Program-made: the position numbers and the translations under genes
From: Lutibacter sp.
GTDB taxonomy: Bacteria > Bacteroidota > Bacteroidia > Flavobacteriales > Flavobacteriaceae
DNA: 64,000 nucleotides
NCBI GenBank assembly: GCA_030683995.1
Contig: JAUXPH010000025.1
Span: 1 to 64,000 of the forward strand
Direction: 5' to 3'
Notes under the pieces: generated by a model
Databases searched by the model: none
Seen by the model: the letters and a program-made list of their open reading frames with translations, nothing else
Told to the model about the DNA's origin: nothing
In this document: piece after piece, positions 33,000 to 41,835 of the stretch
Layout: every line of letters begins with the position of its first letter
Position numbering within the stretch: the first letter of the stretch is position 1

Positions 33000-33695
33000 T
33001 TAATTAAGATCCCAATTAAATAGTTTAAAAATTTTAATCCAGTCAGCCGGAAAAGAAGCGTTTAATTCAATCCTCTCTTGGGTTATAGGTTGCGTAAAAT
33101 GAAGTGAATAGGCGTGCAAGAATAAATTTTTACAGTCAAGTTCTTGTTCAAACATTCTGTTGTGAAACCGATCTCCATATTTATAGTCACCCACAATTGG
33201 GTGGCTAATTTTATTTAAATGAATTCGAAGTTGGTGCATTCTTCCTGTTGCAGGTATTAATTTTACAAGGCTATAACGTGAGTTTTCATAAGGAATTACT
33301 GGAATTTCAAGTAATTTTTTATAAATGGGTTCGCAATAAGTTTCTGCATCTTTATAGACTTTGGTGTCAGGATTTTTAACGGGAGAGTTTATAACTTGGG
33401 CTAAATCCACAAATCCGCGCACAATTCCAAAATAGGTTTTTTGAATTTGGTTGGCATTAAACAACTCCTGTAAGACAGCAACATTTTCTTTTTGTTTTGC
33501 TAAAATTAGTACACCCGATGTTTTTCTATCTAATCTGTGAACAGGATAAAAATGGTTTTCAAATTGTGTGAAAAGCAAATCTAACAGCGTTTCGTCTTTT
33601 ATGTTACGCGCATAATAAGAATTGTGAATCAGAATATTATTTGGTTTGTTGACAATAATAATATGGTCATCTTCAAAAATAATTTTAATTTTCAT
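33000..33695 (-). CDS. RluA-family pseudouridine synthase (TruC-like)
   Basis: A 231-residue enzyme that isomerises uridine in RNA. The catalytic aspartate is in HRLDRKTSGVLIL. NKPNNILIHNSYYA and NQIQKTYFGIVRG resemble TruC, which modifies tRNA position 65, more than the large-subunit rRNA enzymes; no S4 domain is present, in line with TruC. The closing motif GRMHQLRIHLNKISHPIVGD is typical. The target is inferred from similarity alone. Confidence 0.9.
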   Translation of the reverse strand: MKIKIIFEDDHIIIVNKPNNILIHNSYYARNIKDETLLDLLFTQFENHFYPVHRLDRKTSGVLILAKQKENVAVLQELFNANQIQKTYFGIVRGFVDLAQVINSPVKNPDTKVYKDAETYCEPIYKKLLEIPVIPYENSRYSLVKLIPATGRMHQLRIHLNKISHPIVGDYKYGDRFHNRMFEQELDCKNLFLHAYSLHFTQPITQERIELNASFPADWIKIFKLFNWDLN

Positions 33696-33918
33696 TTGGC
33701 AAATATACAGGTAAAAGCAGTGATTATAATCATCTTATTTCTTCCTTAAATTGGTCCTTAAATAAAACGTAAATCCCAATAATTTAGGTTGTTTTAACAC
33801 ATCTTTAGCATTTATAACGTGTGAATTTTGTAACTAATTTAAAAAAATATGTAACTTTATAAGATGTATTATTTCGCAAATTTGCAGTATATAATTTCAA
33901 CATTAAAACAATAATAAA

Positions 33919-34401
33919 ATGAAAAAAATAATAGTATTTGTACTTTTAGCTTCCATGGTTATTTCTTGTGGAACTCCAAAAACAGTTATCCAGTCCAAAA
34001 AAGTGATTAAAGGATACTGGTCTTTAGACCAAATTACTTACAGTGAGCCTGGAACATTTGACGTAACCTTGTTGAATGATGCTTCTAAAGATTGTTTTAT
34101 CGGAAGCAAATGGCGTTTTATTCCTAACAACAATACCGGAACATACACCATTACCGATACGCATTGTGTACCAACCGGAGATCGTAATTTCATTTTTACC
34201 ATTCAGCAAACGGATAAAGACACAGGACTTTATGATTTCTTGTTGAAACCAACTGATGCAAGACAAAGATCAGCAGATGATATTGGTTTCAGATTGCAGT
34301 TGGCACAATTGACAGAAACTACTATGAGATGGGAACAAACCGTTTCATTAGAAGGTAAACCATTTATAATTTATATGAACTTTAATAAAATAAACGAATA
34401 A
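33919..34401 (+). CDS. Lipocalin-like lipoprotein
   Basis: A 160-residue lipoprotein (MKKIIVFVLLASMVISCG) with a beta-rich mature part (KGYWSLDQITYSE, GSKWRFIPNNNTGTYTITD, FRLQLAQLTETTMRWEQ) that fits the lipocalin-like family of Bacteroidota. Its stop overlaps the ATG of the OmpA-type gene (TAATG), so the two are coupled. A role in the outer membrane with that partner is likely. Confidence 0.82.
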   Translation: MKKIIVFVLLASMVISCGTPKTVIQSKKVIKGYWSLDQITYSEPGTFDVTLLNDASKDCFIGSKWRFIPNNNTGTYTITDTHCVPTGDRNFIFTIQQTDKDTGLYDFLLKPTDARQRSADDIGFRLQLAQLTETTMRWEQTVSLEGKPFIIYMNFNKINE

Positions 34402-35111
34402 TGAAAACATACTTGAAAAAAATATCTTTAGCGGTTTTAACAGTCATTCTTGTAGCCGGTTTAAGTAGTTGTGAAGCAACTAAAAATGCAAATAACGCAC
34501 AAAAAGGTGCCGTTATTGGAACCGCTGGTGGCGCTATTTTAGGCGCTATTATTGGAAACAATGCCGGTAAAGGCGGAAAAGGAGAAATAGGCGCTGTGAT
34601 TGGTGGTGTTGTTGGCGGAACTGCAGGTGTGCTTATTGGAAACAAAATGGACAAACAAGCCCAGAAAATTGAGGAAGAAATTCCTGGAGCTAAAGTTGAA
34701 CGTATTGAAGATGGTATTTTGGTGACATTTGATGAAAACAGCGGTGTTCATTTTGATACCAATTTATACAACATCACTGCATCTTCAGCAGAATTACTTA
34801 CAAAATTGGCAAATATTTTAAAAGAATATCCTGATACAAATGTATTGGTGGTTGGACATACAGACAGCAGTGGACCAGCGGCATACAATATGACGCTTTC
34901 TGAAAAAAGAGCTTATGCCGTAACCAATTATTTTGTTCAAAATAAAGGATTGGGTTCATCACGTTTTACAACCACTTGGTTTGGTGAAGATCAGCCAATT
35001 GCTGACAACAGCACAGTTGCAGGTCGCGCCAAAAACCGTAGGGTAAATGTGGCTATTGTTCCAAATGAAAAAATGAAAGCAGACGCCAAAAAAGAAGCTG
35101 GCGAAAACTAA
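34401..35111 (+). CDS. OmpA-family lipoprotein with glycine-zipper domain
   Basis: A 236-residue outer-membrane lipoprotein. The signal ends in the lipobox LSSC. A glycine-zipper segment (GAVIGTAGGAILGAIIGNN, then GAVIGGVVGGTAGVLIGN) spans about 35-85. The OmpA peptidoglycan-binding domain (about 110-225) includes VLVVGHTDSSGPAAYNMTLS and GRAKNRRVNVAI. It should tie the outer membrane to the cell wall. Coupled to the lipocalin-like gene and ended by a strong terminator. Confidence 0.95.
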   Translation: MKTYLKKISLAVLTVILVAGLSSCEATKNANNAQKGAVIGTAGGAILGAIIGNNAGKGGKGEIGAVIGGVVGGTAGVLIGNKMDKQAQKIEEEIPGAKVERIEDGILVTFDENSGVHFDTNLYNITASSAELLTKLANILKEYPDTNVLVVGHTDSSGPAAYNMTLSEKRAYAVTNYFVQNKGLGSSRFTTTWFGEDQPIADNSTVAGRAKNRRVNVAIVPNEKMKADAKKEAGEN

Positions 35112-35132
35112 TATAACCTCAAATTCTTACTT

Positions 35133-35157
35133 AACCCGAAACGCGCTGTTTCGGGTT
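35133..35157 (+). terminator. Terminator of the OmpA operon
   Basis: AACCCGAAAC and GTTTCGGGTT form a 10-bp perfect stem with a 5-nt loop and a T-run, 21 bp after the OmpA stop. Confidence 0.93.
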
Positions 35158-35314
35158 TTTTGTTTAGAATACCTTATTTTTTAAAAGCTATAATTCATTA
35201 AAGCAATCTAATGATTAAACAATTTAACTGTTTAAAAACTTTCAACAAATACACGAATAAACAATTAAACAAATACACAATTATAACTAACTTACAGCCC
35301 TAAAATTTGAAGAA

Positions 35315-36082
35315 ATGCAAGGCTTTGTTGATAGTGTAACGCAATTTCAATTATCGTGGTTAAACTGGAGTTTGGCATTTTTGGCATCCTTTATTCTTGG
35401 CATGGGAAAAGCGGGAATAAAAGGGCTTGGGGTTTTAATTGTTACTTTAATGGCTATAATTTTTGGCGGAAAAGCTTCTACAGGAATTTTAATTCCGCTT
35501 ATGGTGGTTGCCGATATTTTGGCTGTTTTTTACTACAATCGCCATACACAATGGAAATTTTTATTAAAAATATTGCCCACAATGGTTTTGGGCGTATTGA
35601 TAGGCGTGTGGTTTGGAAACGATATTTCCGAAAAATTATTCAAACAAATTATGGCTATTTTCATTATTTTGACGGTGGTTATGATGGTTTGGATGGATCA
35701 AAAAAAGAATATGGCAATTCCCAAACATTGGTTTTTTGCCAGCAGTATGGGACTTTTATCGGGAATTACTTCCATGATTGGAAATCTGGCAGGTTCTTTT
35801 GCGGATATTTATTTTTTAGCGGTTCGTTTGCCCAAAAATCAATTTATAGGTACTGCAGCCTGGCTGTTTTTGATTATTAACGTATTTAAATTGCCTTTTC
35901 ATATTTTTGTATGGAAAACGGTAACATCGGAGAGTCTTTTGCTCAATGTATTCCTGATTCCCGCAATAATCACAGGATTTATAAGCGGCGTGGCGCTGGT
36001 TAAGTTGTTAAACAATGAGGTTTACCGCAAATTTATTATGGTGGTAACCGCGGTGGGCGCTTTGCTGATACTTTTTAGATAA
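35315..36082 (+). CDS. TSUP (TauE/SafE) family membrane permease
   Basis: A 255-residue integral membrane protein with about eight helices. The first repeat begins LAFLASFILGMGKAGIKGLG, a typical TSUP signature, and the second has SSMGLLSGITSMIGNLAGSF. The family moves sulfite or sulfonate-type anions; the substrate cannot be told here. Preceded by A+T-rich repeat DNA (TTAAACAATTTAAC type) and followed 16 bp later by a small zinc-ribbon gene. Confidence 0.9.
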   Translation: MQGFVDSVTQFQLSWLNWSLAFLASFILGMGKAGIKGLGVLIVTLMAIIFGGKASTGILIPLMVVADILAVFYYNRHTQWKFLLKILPTMVLGVLIGVWFGNDISEKLFKQIMAIFIILTVVMMVWMDQKKNMAIPKHWFFASSMGLLSGITSMIGNLAGSFADIYFLAVRLPKNQFIGTAAWLFLIINVFKLPFHIFVWKTVTSESLLLNVFLIPAIITGFISGVALVKLLNNEVYRKFIMVVTAVGALLILFR

Positions 36083-36098
36083 TTTTAAAATAAATATT

Positions 36099-36284
36099 AT
36101 GGAAGAACATTTTTTTCAGTGTCCGTATTGTTGGGAAGAAATTTCAATGCTTTTGGACACTTCCGTAAGAAACCAAACTTATATTGAAGATTGTGAGATC
36201 TGTTGCAATCCGATCGAAATAAATCCCATATTTGAAAACGGGGAATTAATTGCTTTACATATTAAAAGTGAAGAGGAACAGTGA
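36099..36284 (+). CDS. CPXCG-motif cysteine-rich small protein
   Basis: A 61-residue protein with two cysteine pairs, CPYC near the N-terminus and CEIC with an adjacent cysteine about 25 residues later, likely binding one zinc ion. It matches the small CPXCG-type family. It is 16 bp after the TSUP gene, suggesting co-transcription, and converges on thioredoxin with only 2 bp between their stop codons. Confidence 0.85.
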   Translation: MEEHFFQCPYCWEEISMLLDTSVRNQTYIEDCEICCNPIEINPIFENGELIALHIKSEEEQ

Positions 36285-36286
36285 AT

Positions 36287-36583
36287 CTATTTTGAAGAGA
36301 TTGCCTGTTTTAATTGAGAAACAGATTGCATGCCAGATTGCCTCCAAATTTGTTTTCCTTGTTTAAAAACCATAAAAGTAGGAACTCCGCGCACTTGATA
36401 TTCCGCTGCCAATGCCGGATTGGTGTCCACATTTATTTTTATAATGCTTATCGAATCTTTTAGTTCCGCTTTTAATTGTTTTAAAATTGGCGCCATACTT
36501 TTACAAGGTCCGCACCAATCTGCGTAAAAATCAATTAAAACGGGAACATTCTGATTTATGATATCGTTGAATGATTTTTTCAT
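36287..36583 (-). CDS. Thioredoxin
   Basis: A 98-residue thioredoxin with the redox motif WCGPC near residues 27-31 (FYADWCGPCKSM) and the cis-proline loop GVPTFMVF. It reduces protein disulfides in the cytoplasm. No signal peptide. It is downstream of an MFS exporter gene, separated by a dispersed repeat. Confidence 0.95.
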   Translation of the reverse strand: MKKSFNDIINQNVPVLIDFYADWCGPCKSMAPILKQLKAELKDSISIIKINVDTNPALAAEYQVRGVPTFMVFKQGKQIWRQSGMQSVSQLKQAISSK

Positions 36584-36655
36584 ATTGTTTTTTTTAACGC
36601 TATTTAAAGTTACAAAAACACCAATAATTAACGAACAAATTAATCAAAAAGTTTA

Positions 36656-36754
36656 TTTCATCTGTTTATCTTTTATTTTTTATTGGTACAGATGCGGTCG
36701 CCATTAATCATTCTGCTGTGTATCAAAATTTGTTATGGCTCGTTTCATCTTTAA
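36656..36754 (-). repeat. Dispersed intergenic element, copy B (MFS-thioredoxin gap)
   Basis: About 100 bp closely related to 12047-12147 in the thr operon. As there, it begins just after the upstream gene's stop (36758) on the minus strand and contains a hairpin CATCTGT/ACAGATG. Here the ATG-like end (ACAGATGAAATAA) is not used by a gene; thioredoxin starts 73 bp further on. Confidence 0.85.
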
Positions 36755-36757
36755 ATA

Positions 36758-37987
36758 TTAAACCGATTTGAAGCTTATTTTTTTAATGATTTGCGGATTT
36801 CCAGACACTTTTAAATAAACAAGTATCAACAACGCCATAGTGCTGCAAATCAGAAATCCGATAAACAACGGCAGGGCAGTGGCTGTAACAAATTTCCCAA
36901 TAACAGTACTGATGGGAACTGCCATCATGGTCGACAGAAATCCTGTAATTGCAGCGCCAATCCCAGCAATATGTCCGATGGGTTCCATTGCCAAAGCCCT
37001 TAAATTTCCAAATAAAAATCCGATAGCAAAAAATTGCAATCCGAAGAAAGTCAGCAAAATACCAATACTCGGATTTGCAGTATCCAGAAATAAAACAATA
37101 TAAAGCAAGGAAACGCTAAAAAAGGAAATCAAAGCGGTGGTCACCATTTTTTCCATGCCATATTTTAAAACTAGCGTGGCATTTAAAAAAGTGGCAGAAC
37201 CAATTGCGATGGATAAGCCTGCAAAAATTAGCGGAAATTGTTCTTTTAAGTTATATTGGGTCTGAAATATTTGTTGGGCAGTACTTAAATAAACCATAAA
37301 CGAACCTGTTACAAATCCGGAAATTAAGGTAAAACCGATGGTTCTTTTAGATTTCGAAAGTTCTTTTAATCCGTTTACAAAAATAGTGCGTGAAAATTTT
37401 ATGCGATTCGCTTTTAATAAAGTTTCTGGCTGTCTTTTCCAAAACCAAAACGACACTAAAACACTAAAAATCAATTGAATATAAAATATCGCTTGCCAAT
37501 TGTAGTGATCCAGCACAAATTTTCCCATAGCAGGGGCAACCACCGGCACCAAAAGAAACACCGAGGTGATAAACGACATAATTCTTGCCATATAATCACC
37601 GCTATACGTATCTCGAACCATTGCAATACTGATGGTTCTAGGCGCTGAAAGTCCGATTCCCTGTAATATTCGTCCGGCAACCATCATTTCAAGGCTTTGA
37701 GAAAGCACACAAATAAAACTGGCAATAATAAAAACGCCAAAGCCCATAAAAACAACAGGTTTTCGTCCCAAACTGTCGGATATAGGCCCAAAGAACAGCG
37801 GGCCAAGTCCGAGACCCAAAAATATCATGGTAATTAACAATTGATTGTCAACCGCCTGGGTAATCCCAATTGAAAATCCGATATAATCCAAAGCCGGCAA
37901 CAGGGCGTCAATAGCCAATGCAACAATGGACATTAAGGATGCCATTAAGGCGATGAATTCAAATGGGGAAGACTTGCTTTTTATCAT
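36758..37987 (-). CDS. Bcr/CflA-type MFS multidrug exporter
   Basis: A 409-residue proton-driven exporter with 12 predicted helices. The MFS loop motif GPISDSLGRKPVVFMGF lies between helices 2 and 3, and the drug-exporter motif GRILQGIGLSAPRTI follows in helix 5. I start at 37987; an in-frame ATG 18 nt upstream lies before the -7 box (37992-37999) and is unlikely to be transcribed. It runs into the thioredoxin region. Confidence 0.9.
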   Translation of the reverse strand: MIKSKSSPFEFIALMASLMSIVALAIDALLPALDYIGFSIGITQAVDNQLLITMIFLGLGLGPLFFGPISDSLGRKPVVFMGFGVFIIASFICVLSQSLEMMVAGRILQGIGLSAPRTISIAMVRDTYSGDYMARIMSFITSVFLLVPVVAPAMGKFVLDHYNWQAIFYIQLIFSVLVSFWFWKRQPETLLKANRIKFSRTIFVNGLKELSKSKRTIGFTLISGFVTGSFMVYLSTAQQIFQTQYNLKEQFPLIFAGLSIAIGSATFLNATLVLKYGMEKMVTTALISFFSVSLLYIVLFLDTANPSIGILLTFFGLQFFAIGFLFGNLRALAMEPIGHIAGIGAAITGFLSTMMAVPISTVIGKFVTATALPLFIGFLICSTMALLILVYLKVSGNPQIIKKISFKSV

Positions 37988-37991
37988 CGTG

Positions 37992-37999
37992 CAAAAGTA
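37992..37999 (-). promoter_or_regulatory. Predicted -7 box of the MFS exporter gene
   Basis: TACTTTTG on the minus strand ends 4 nt before the ATG at 37987, the same spacing as at thrL and the M14 gene, so a leaderless mRNA is predicted. Confidence 0.55.
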
Positions 38000-38057
38000 A
38001 TGCAATTCTAATAAAGAAGTAAAGGCGTGTTAAAATATTCTATTTAACATAATATAA

Positions 38058-38223
38058 ATTATAATACAAATTACATCATTTTCATTTTATGGCTGTTTAA
38101 GGTAATTTGTAAGTTATAATTGTATATTATGCTAAATATCCCAGAAGCCTTATATTCCTTTACGATATTCTGTACTTGGGTTAAGAAAATTTTAAATACG
38201 CGATTCTCAGCGAACAGCATTTG
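38058..38223. repeat. Non-coding repeat family, copy A
   Basis: The first 51 bp (38058-38108) match 42816-42866 at 50 positions. A second block (38149-38223, with ACGCGATTCTCAGCGA) matches the 43041-43113 block less exactly. The copies share orientation and bracket the PfkB, amylase and LytTR genes. Copy B has over 100 bp more between its blocks. Confidence 0.85.
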
Positions 38224-38540
38224 GGTATATTTGTAATTATAATTTGCCATTATGCTAAATTGCCGCTGCCAACAACTTTATTGTTTTGTAAAACCAAATT
38301 GTTATCACAATTTATTTTACACACAATTTGCAGCCGCTTACCAACGCAAAAAAGCAATACTTTAAGTTCCTTACTACTATTTTGAATATTTAGGATATTC
38401 ACGTTCCAAAAGTTTTCAGGATGTTCTCATTAAGTTGGCGCAACAGTTTAAAATTACTGTGCCAGATAATTTCTAAACACTTGCTTAAATTTCGTTTTCA
38501 AATAAGCTTTCTTTCATTATGCTTATCTTTTTTTCTTGAT

Positions 38541-38773
38541 ACGGCATAAATTTTAAAGATTAAGAATCTTTGAAATTTTGAGCGAGTTGGCGCGTTGGAA
38601 AACAAAAAAATGCCAACGCTTCCTTCTCGCCACCAAAAGCAATCATCCACAAGATAATTACTTTTGTCACGTATAAAAATTTGGAAACAATTACAGCTTA
38701 CTCGCTATATTTTAGACGGCATAAATTGAAAAGATTGAGAATCTTTTCAATTTTGAGCGAGTTGGAGCTCTGG
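38541..38773. repeat. Two hairpin units with compensatory changes
   Basis: Unit 1 (38541-38598) and unit 2 (38716-38773) share ACGGCATAAATT, a hairpin, and TTTTGAGCGAGTTGG. Their 14-bp stems (38548-38578 and 38723-38753) differ at two pairs: T-A becomes G-C and T-G becomes A-T, so pairing is kept. The flanking sequence otherwise differs. Confidence 0.8.
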
Positions 38774-38856
38774 CAAAAATGCTGCAATCCCATAAAATTT
38801 ATACGCTCACTCACCTATTGTTTTAACCAAAGTTTTATGAGGCCGTTTTAAAAATT

Positions 38857-39750
38857 CTATTTAACATAATATTTTAAAAACTCTTTTTCAATAAGCGTTT
38901 TACTTAATTTATTACTAGCAATCATCTCTGATTCAATACATAAACCTGCGGTAATTGTCCCAAATTGCATACATTTTTCAATGGCATATCCTTTTGAAAA
39001 TCCATAAAGAAACCCTGAAAAAAAAGCATCTCCTGCTCCATTTGCATTATTCATCACATAACTACTGACAATAGGTACTTCAATCCATTCGCGTTTTTGG
39101 GTAAAAGCAGTTGCACCACCTTTTCCGTGAGTACAAACAGCGATCTTTTTACCATTATCAATCAGTTCTTTCATAAATTTTCGATATTCAGTAAAATTAT
39201 CAGAGCTTAAAAAAATATAATCGGCTGCATCAATAAAATCTTGATGATACGAATTAACTCCGTCATAGTCATGTAAATCTGTCCAAATTTCTTTTTGAAG
39301 TTTTTTACAAACAGGTAAAATATTTCGGCAGTAATTGGCAATATTTACCACTATATATTTTGAAGATTCCAACTTTTTTTCAAATTTAGAATAGTCAATT
39401 ATGGGAGTATCAGAACTTGGATTTGTAAAAATAGAAATTCGCTCTCCCCTATTATTCATAATATTGAGGTGCCTTTCAGTGCCTTTTGGATCAATATCCG
39501 TTATAAAATTAAGGTTTGGCTGGTGTAAAAATGATTTCACTTTTTCACCAAATAAATCATCGCCAATTAAAGCGTGAAACGTGGTGTTAAAACCTAATTG
39601 TGATAAAGACATTGCTTTTCCTGCTCCAGTATTTCCAATAGTTTCATTAAAATGGCAATGATGTATGGTCATTGGCTTAGCCCTCGGAAATTCATCTAAT
39701 GTAATTACAGAATTATAAGATGCTCCGCCAATGACAAATACATTTTTCAT
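38857..39750 (-). CDS. PfkB family carbohydrate kinase
   Basis: A 297-residue ribokinase-fold sugar kinase. The N-terminal signature (ETIGNTGAGKAMSLSQLGFN) and the catalytic NNANGAGDAFFSGFLYGF with the base aspartate are clear. It shares one base with the upstream amylase gene, so the pair is probably coupled. Substrate is unknown; the amylase context suggests a sugar released from alpha-glucans. Its 3' end is echoed at 38037-38055. Confidence 0.88.
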   Translation of the reverse strand: MKNVFVIGGASYNSVITLDEFPRAKPMTIHHCHFNETIGNTGAGKAMSLSQLGFNTTFHALIGDDLFGEKVKSFLHQPNLNFITDIDPKGTERHLNIMNNRGERISIFTNPSSDTPIIDYSKFEKKLESSKYIVVNIANYCRNILPVCKKLQKEIWTDLHDYDGVNSYHQDFIDAADYIFLSSDNFTEYRKFMKELIDNGKKIAVCTHGKGGATAFTQKREWIEVPIVSSYVMNNANGAGDAFFSGFLYGFSKGYAIEKCMQFGTITAGLCIESEMIASNKLSKTLIEKEFLKYYVK

Positions 39751-41597
39751 TATTTTTCCAGTTTTATAATTAACGCTGAATTGGCAATTACCTTCAACGA
39801 TTTTAATGATGCAAAATGCGTATTTGTGATAATTTCAGTTCCTGAAGTATATCCATCTAAAGTCTTTTGAAAACGCTCTAAACCAAACTCATTTATTGTT
39901 GCATCACTGTTATTGATAATAATCATGGTGTTTTCGGTATCAGTATATCTAAAGTACACATAAATATTATTAATTGGCTGGTAGTGCATTAGCTTTCCTT
40001 TATGAATTTCTATCGCAGTCTTTCTCCAATTAAGAATGGCACTTAAATACGTACGGGCATCATTTTCTTGTGCCGTTCTTCCTTTTTGAGCAAAACCATT
40101 TCTTTTGTCTAAAGCCCAACCTCCCGGAAAATCTTTTCTCAAATTGCCATCAGGTTTATCGCCCTTCAGCAGTATTTCATCGCCATAATACAATTGTGGA
40201 ATTCCGCGGGTCGTTAAAATAAAAGCCATACTTAATTTGAATTTAGCAATATCTTCATTTAATAAAGTATATATCCGTCCCTGATCGTGGTTTCCGGCAA
40301 AAATTTTATTGTTTGAAGCATCTCCATAAATAAAATCTTCGGCCAATGTTTCATAAATTTTGAAGATATCGCCATCTTTTTTAAATGCCGAAACAATAGC
40401 GTAATACAACGGATAATCAGACACACTGTTTAAGTTTGAGATATAACCATCGTTATTGGCCTCTTTTTTATTCCAATAAGAAAGGGATGATGCTTTGCTT
40501 TCCCAGGTTTCTCCAACAATATAAAAATTCGGATATTCAGTTTTAATTGTTTTAACCCATTGCGCCATCACGTATTTGTCAGGGTACGGATATGTATCCA
40601 TTCTAATGCCATCTAACTGAGCATATTCAATCCACCAAATAGAATTTTGAATCAGGTAAGTTGCCAAAAACGGATTTTCTAAGTTCAAATCCGGTAAATT
40701 GGTATCAAACCAGCCTCTTGTAAATAAATCGTAATCACTTTTTGAAACGTGTGGATCGGATGCCACAATATTGGTGAAATTACTTCTTGTAAATGTTTCC
40801 CATTGATTCAACCAATCTTTAGAAGGCAAATCATTCATCCACCAATGTCCAGAACCACAGTGGTTAAAAACTTGATCCATTATCATTTTCATTCCTTTTT
40901 GATGACATAAATCAACCAAATTTATAAAATCAGTATTGGTACCAAAACGGCTATCGGTTTTATAGAAATCTGAAATTCCATAACCGTGATACGAATATTT
41001 TGGCTGATTATTTTCTAAAAATGGATTTAACCATAAAGTGGTAACACCCAATTCTTGTATGTAATCTAAATGATTTATAATTCCTTGTAAATCTCCACCA
41101 TGTCTTCCATCTTGGCTTGAACGGTTTGCTTTTTCAAGTGTATCCTCTGTGGTATCGTTTTTTGGATTTCCATTCGCAAAACGATCTGGTGTTATTAAGT
41201 ACATAACATCAGATGCATCAATTGTTTGATTTATATTGTTTCTGTTCTTTTTTGGTTTTAATTCATAATTGTAAACTAATTTTTTTCCACTATCTGTATT
41301 AAAAATAATATCAAAAACACCTTTTTTTACTGCCTTATCAATAGTGAGATTTATAAATAAATAGTTGGCACTTTCTAATTTTGTTACGCTGTTGATAGTA
41401 ACTCCTTCATATTGAATTGTTGGTTTTGTATTACTTATGTTTTCTCCATAGACTAAAAGTTGTAATACAGTATTTTCCATACCAATCCACCAATTAGACG
41501 GTTCTACTTTTTTCAAAGAAACATTTTGTGAACATAAAAATTGTGTAGAAAAAAGAATTAATAAGCAGGTAATTAAAGTTCTAAATAACGTATTCAT
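39750..41597 (-). CDS. GH13 alpha-amylase family enzyme, secreted
   Basis: A 615-residue alpha-glucan hydrolase with signal peptide (MNTLFRTLITCLLILFSTQF). I start here because the 25 upstream residues would precede the signal. An N-terminal cyclomaltodextrinase-type beta domain (about 25-130) precedes the GH13 barrel with DQVFNHCG, the nucleophile region GIRMDTYPY, the acid/base glutamate IVGETWES and FAGNHDQGR. Family enzymes cut alpha-1,4 glucans or cyclodextrins. It is divergent from a LytTR membrane regulator. No susC/susD genes lie nearby. Confidence 0.92.
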   Translation of the reverse strand: MNTLFRTLITCLLILFSTQFLCSQNVSLKKVEPSNWWIGMENTVLQLLVYGENISNTKPTIQYEGVTINSVTKLESANYLFINLTIDKAVKKGVFDIIFNTDSGKKLVYNYELKPKKNRNNINQTIDASDVMYLITPDRFANGNPKNDTTEDTLEKANRSSQDGRHGGDLQGIINHLDYIQELGVTTLWLNPFLENNQPKYSYHGYGISDFYKTDSRFGTNTDFINLVDLCHQKGMKMIMDQVFNHCGSGHWWMNDLPSKDWLNQWETFTRSNFTNIVASDPHVSKSDYDLFTRGWFDTNLPDLNLENPFLATYLIQNSIWWIEYAQLDGIRMDTYPYPDKYVMAQWVKTIKTEYPNFYIVGETWESKASSLSYWNKKEANNDGYISNLNSVSDYPLYYAIVSAFKKDGDIFKIYETLAEDFIYGDASNNKIFAGNHDQGRIYTLLNEDIAKFKLSMAFILTTRGIPQLYYGDEILLKGDKPDGNLRKDFPGGWALDKRNGFAQKGRTAQENDARTYLSAILNWRKTAIEIHKGKLMHYQPINNIYVYFRYTDTENTMIIINNSDATINEFGLERFQKTLDGYTSGTEIITNTHFASLKSLKVIANSALIIKLEK

Positions 41598-41835
41598 TAT
41601 TGTTAAGTTTAAAATTATATGGGTCAATATTAATACTGTAATCCAAAGCGAGCAAACCAATTGTACACACAACCATTTATTAGTGTCAAACTACTTACTA
41701 TTAAATATTTAACAAATCTTATTTGGGGTTTGAATTAAATGAAAGCAATAATATTAAACGTGTTATTTAAATAAAATTACTGGTTGTTTATACTTCACTA
41801 ATGGTTTTTTAGATTAATTTTCAGATTTTAGCAAT

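Larger units (their letters stand above)
38037..38872. repeat. 19-bp direct repeats bounding an 800-bp non-coding block
   Basis: ATTCTATTTAACATAATAT is found at 38037-38055 and 38854-38872. The second copy includes the stop and last codons of the PfkB gene (38857). No gene was seen in the roughly 800 bp between them. The arrangement could be an insertion flanked by a duplication or a local duplication of the gene end. Confidence 0.75.

Noticed and set aside
35356-35880. 174-codon ORF overlapping the TSUP permease gene
   Set aside because: It is an out-of-frame reading of a clear permease gene with a biased composition rich in aromatic residues.
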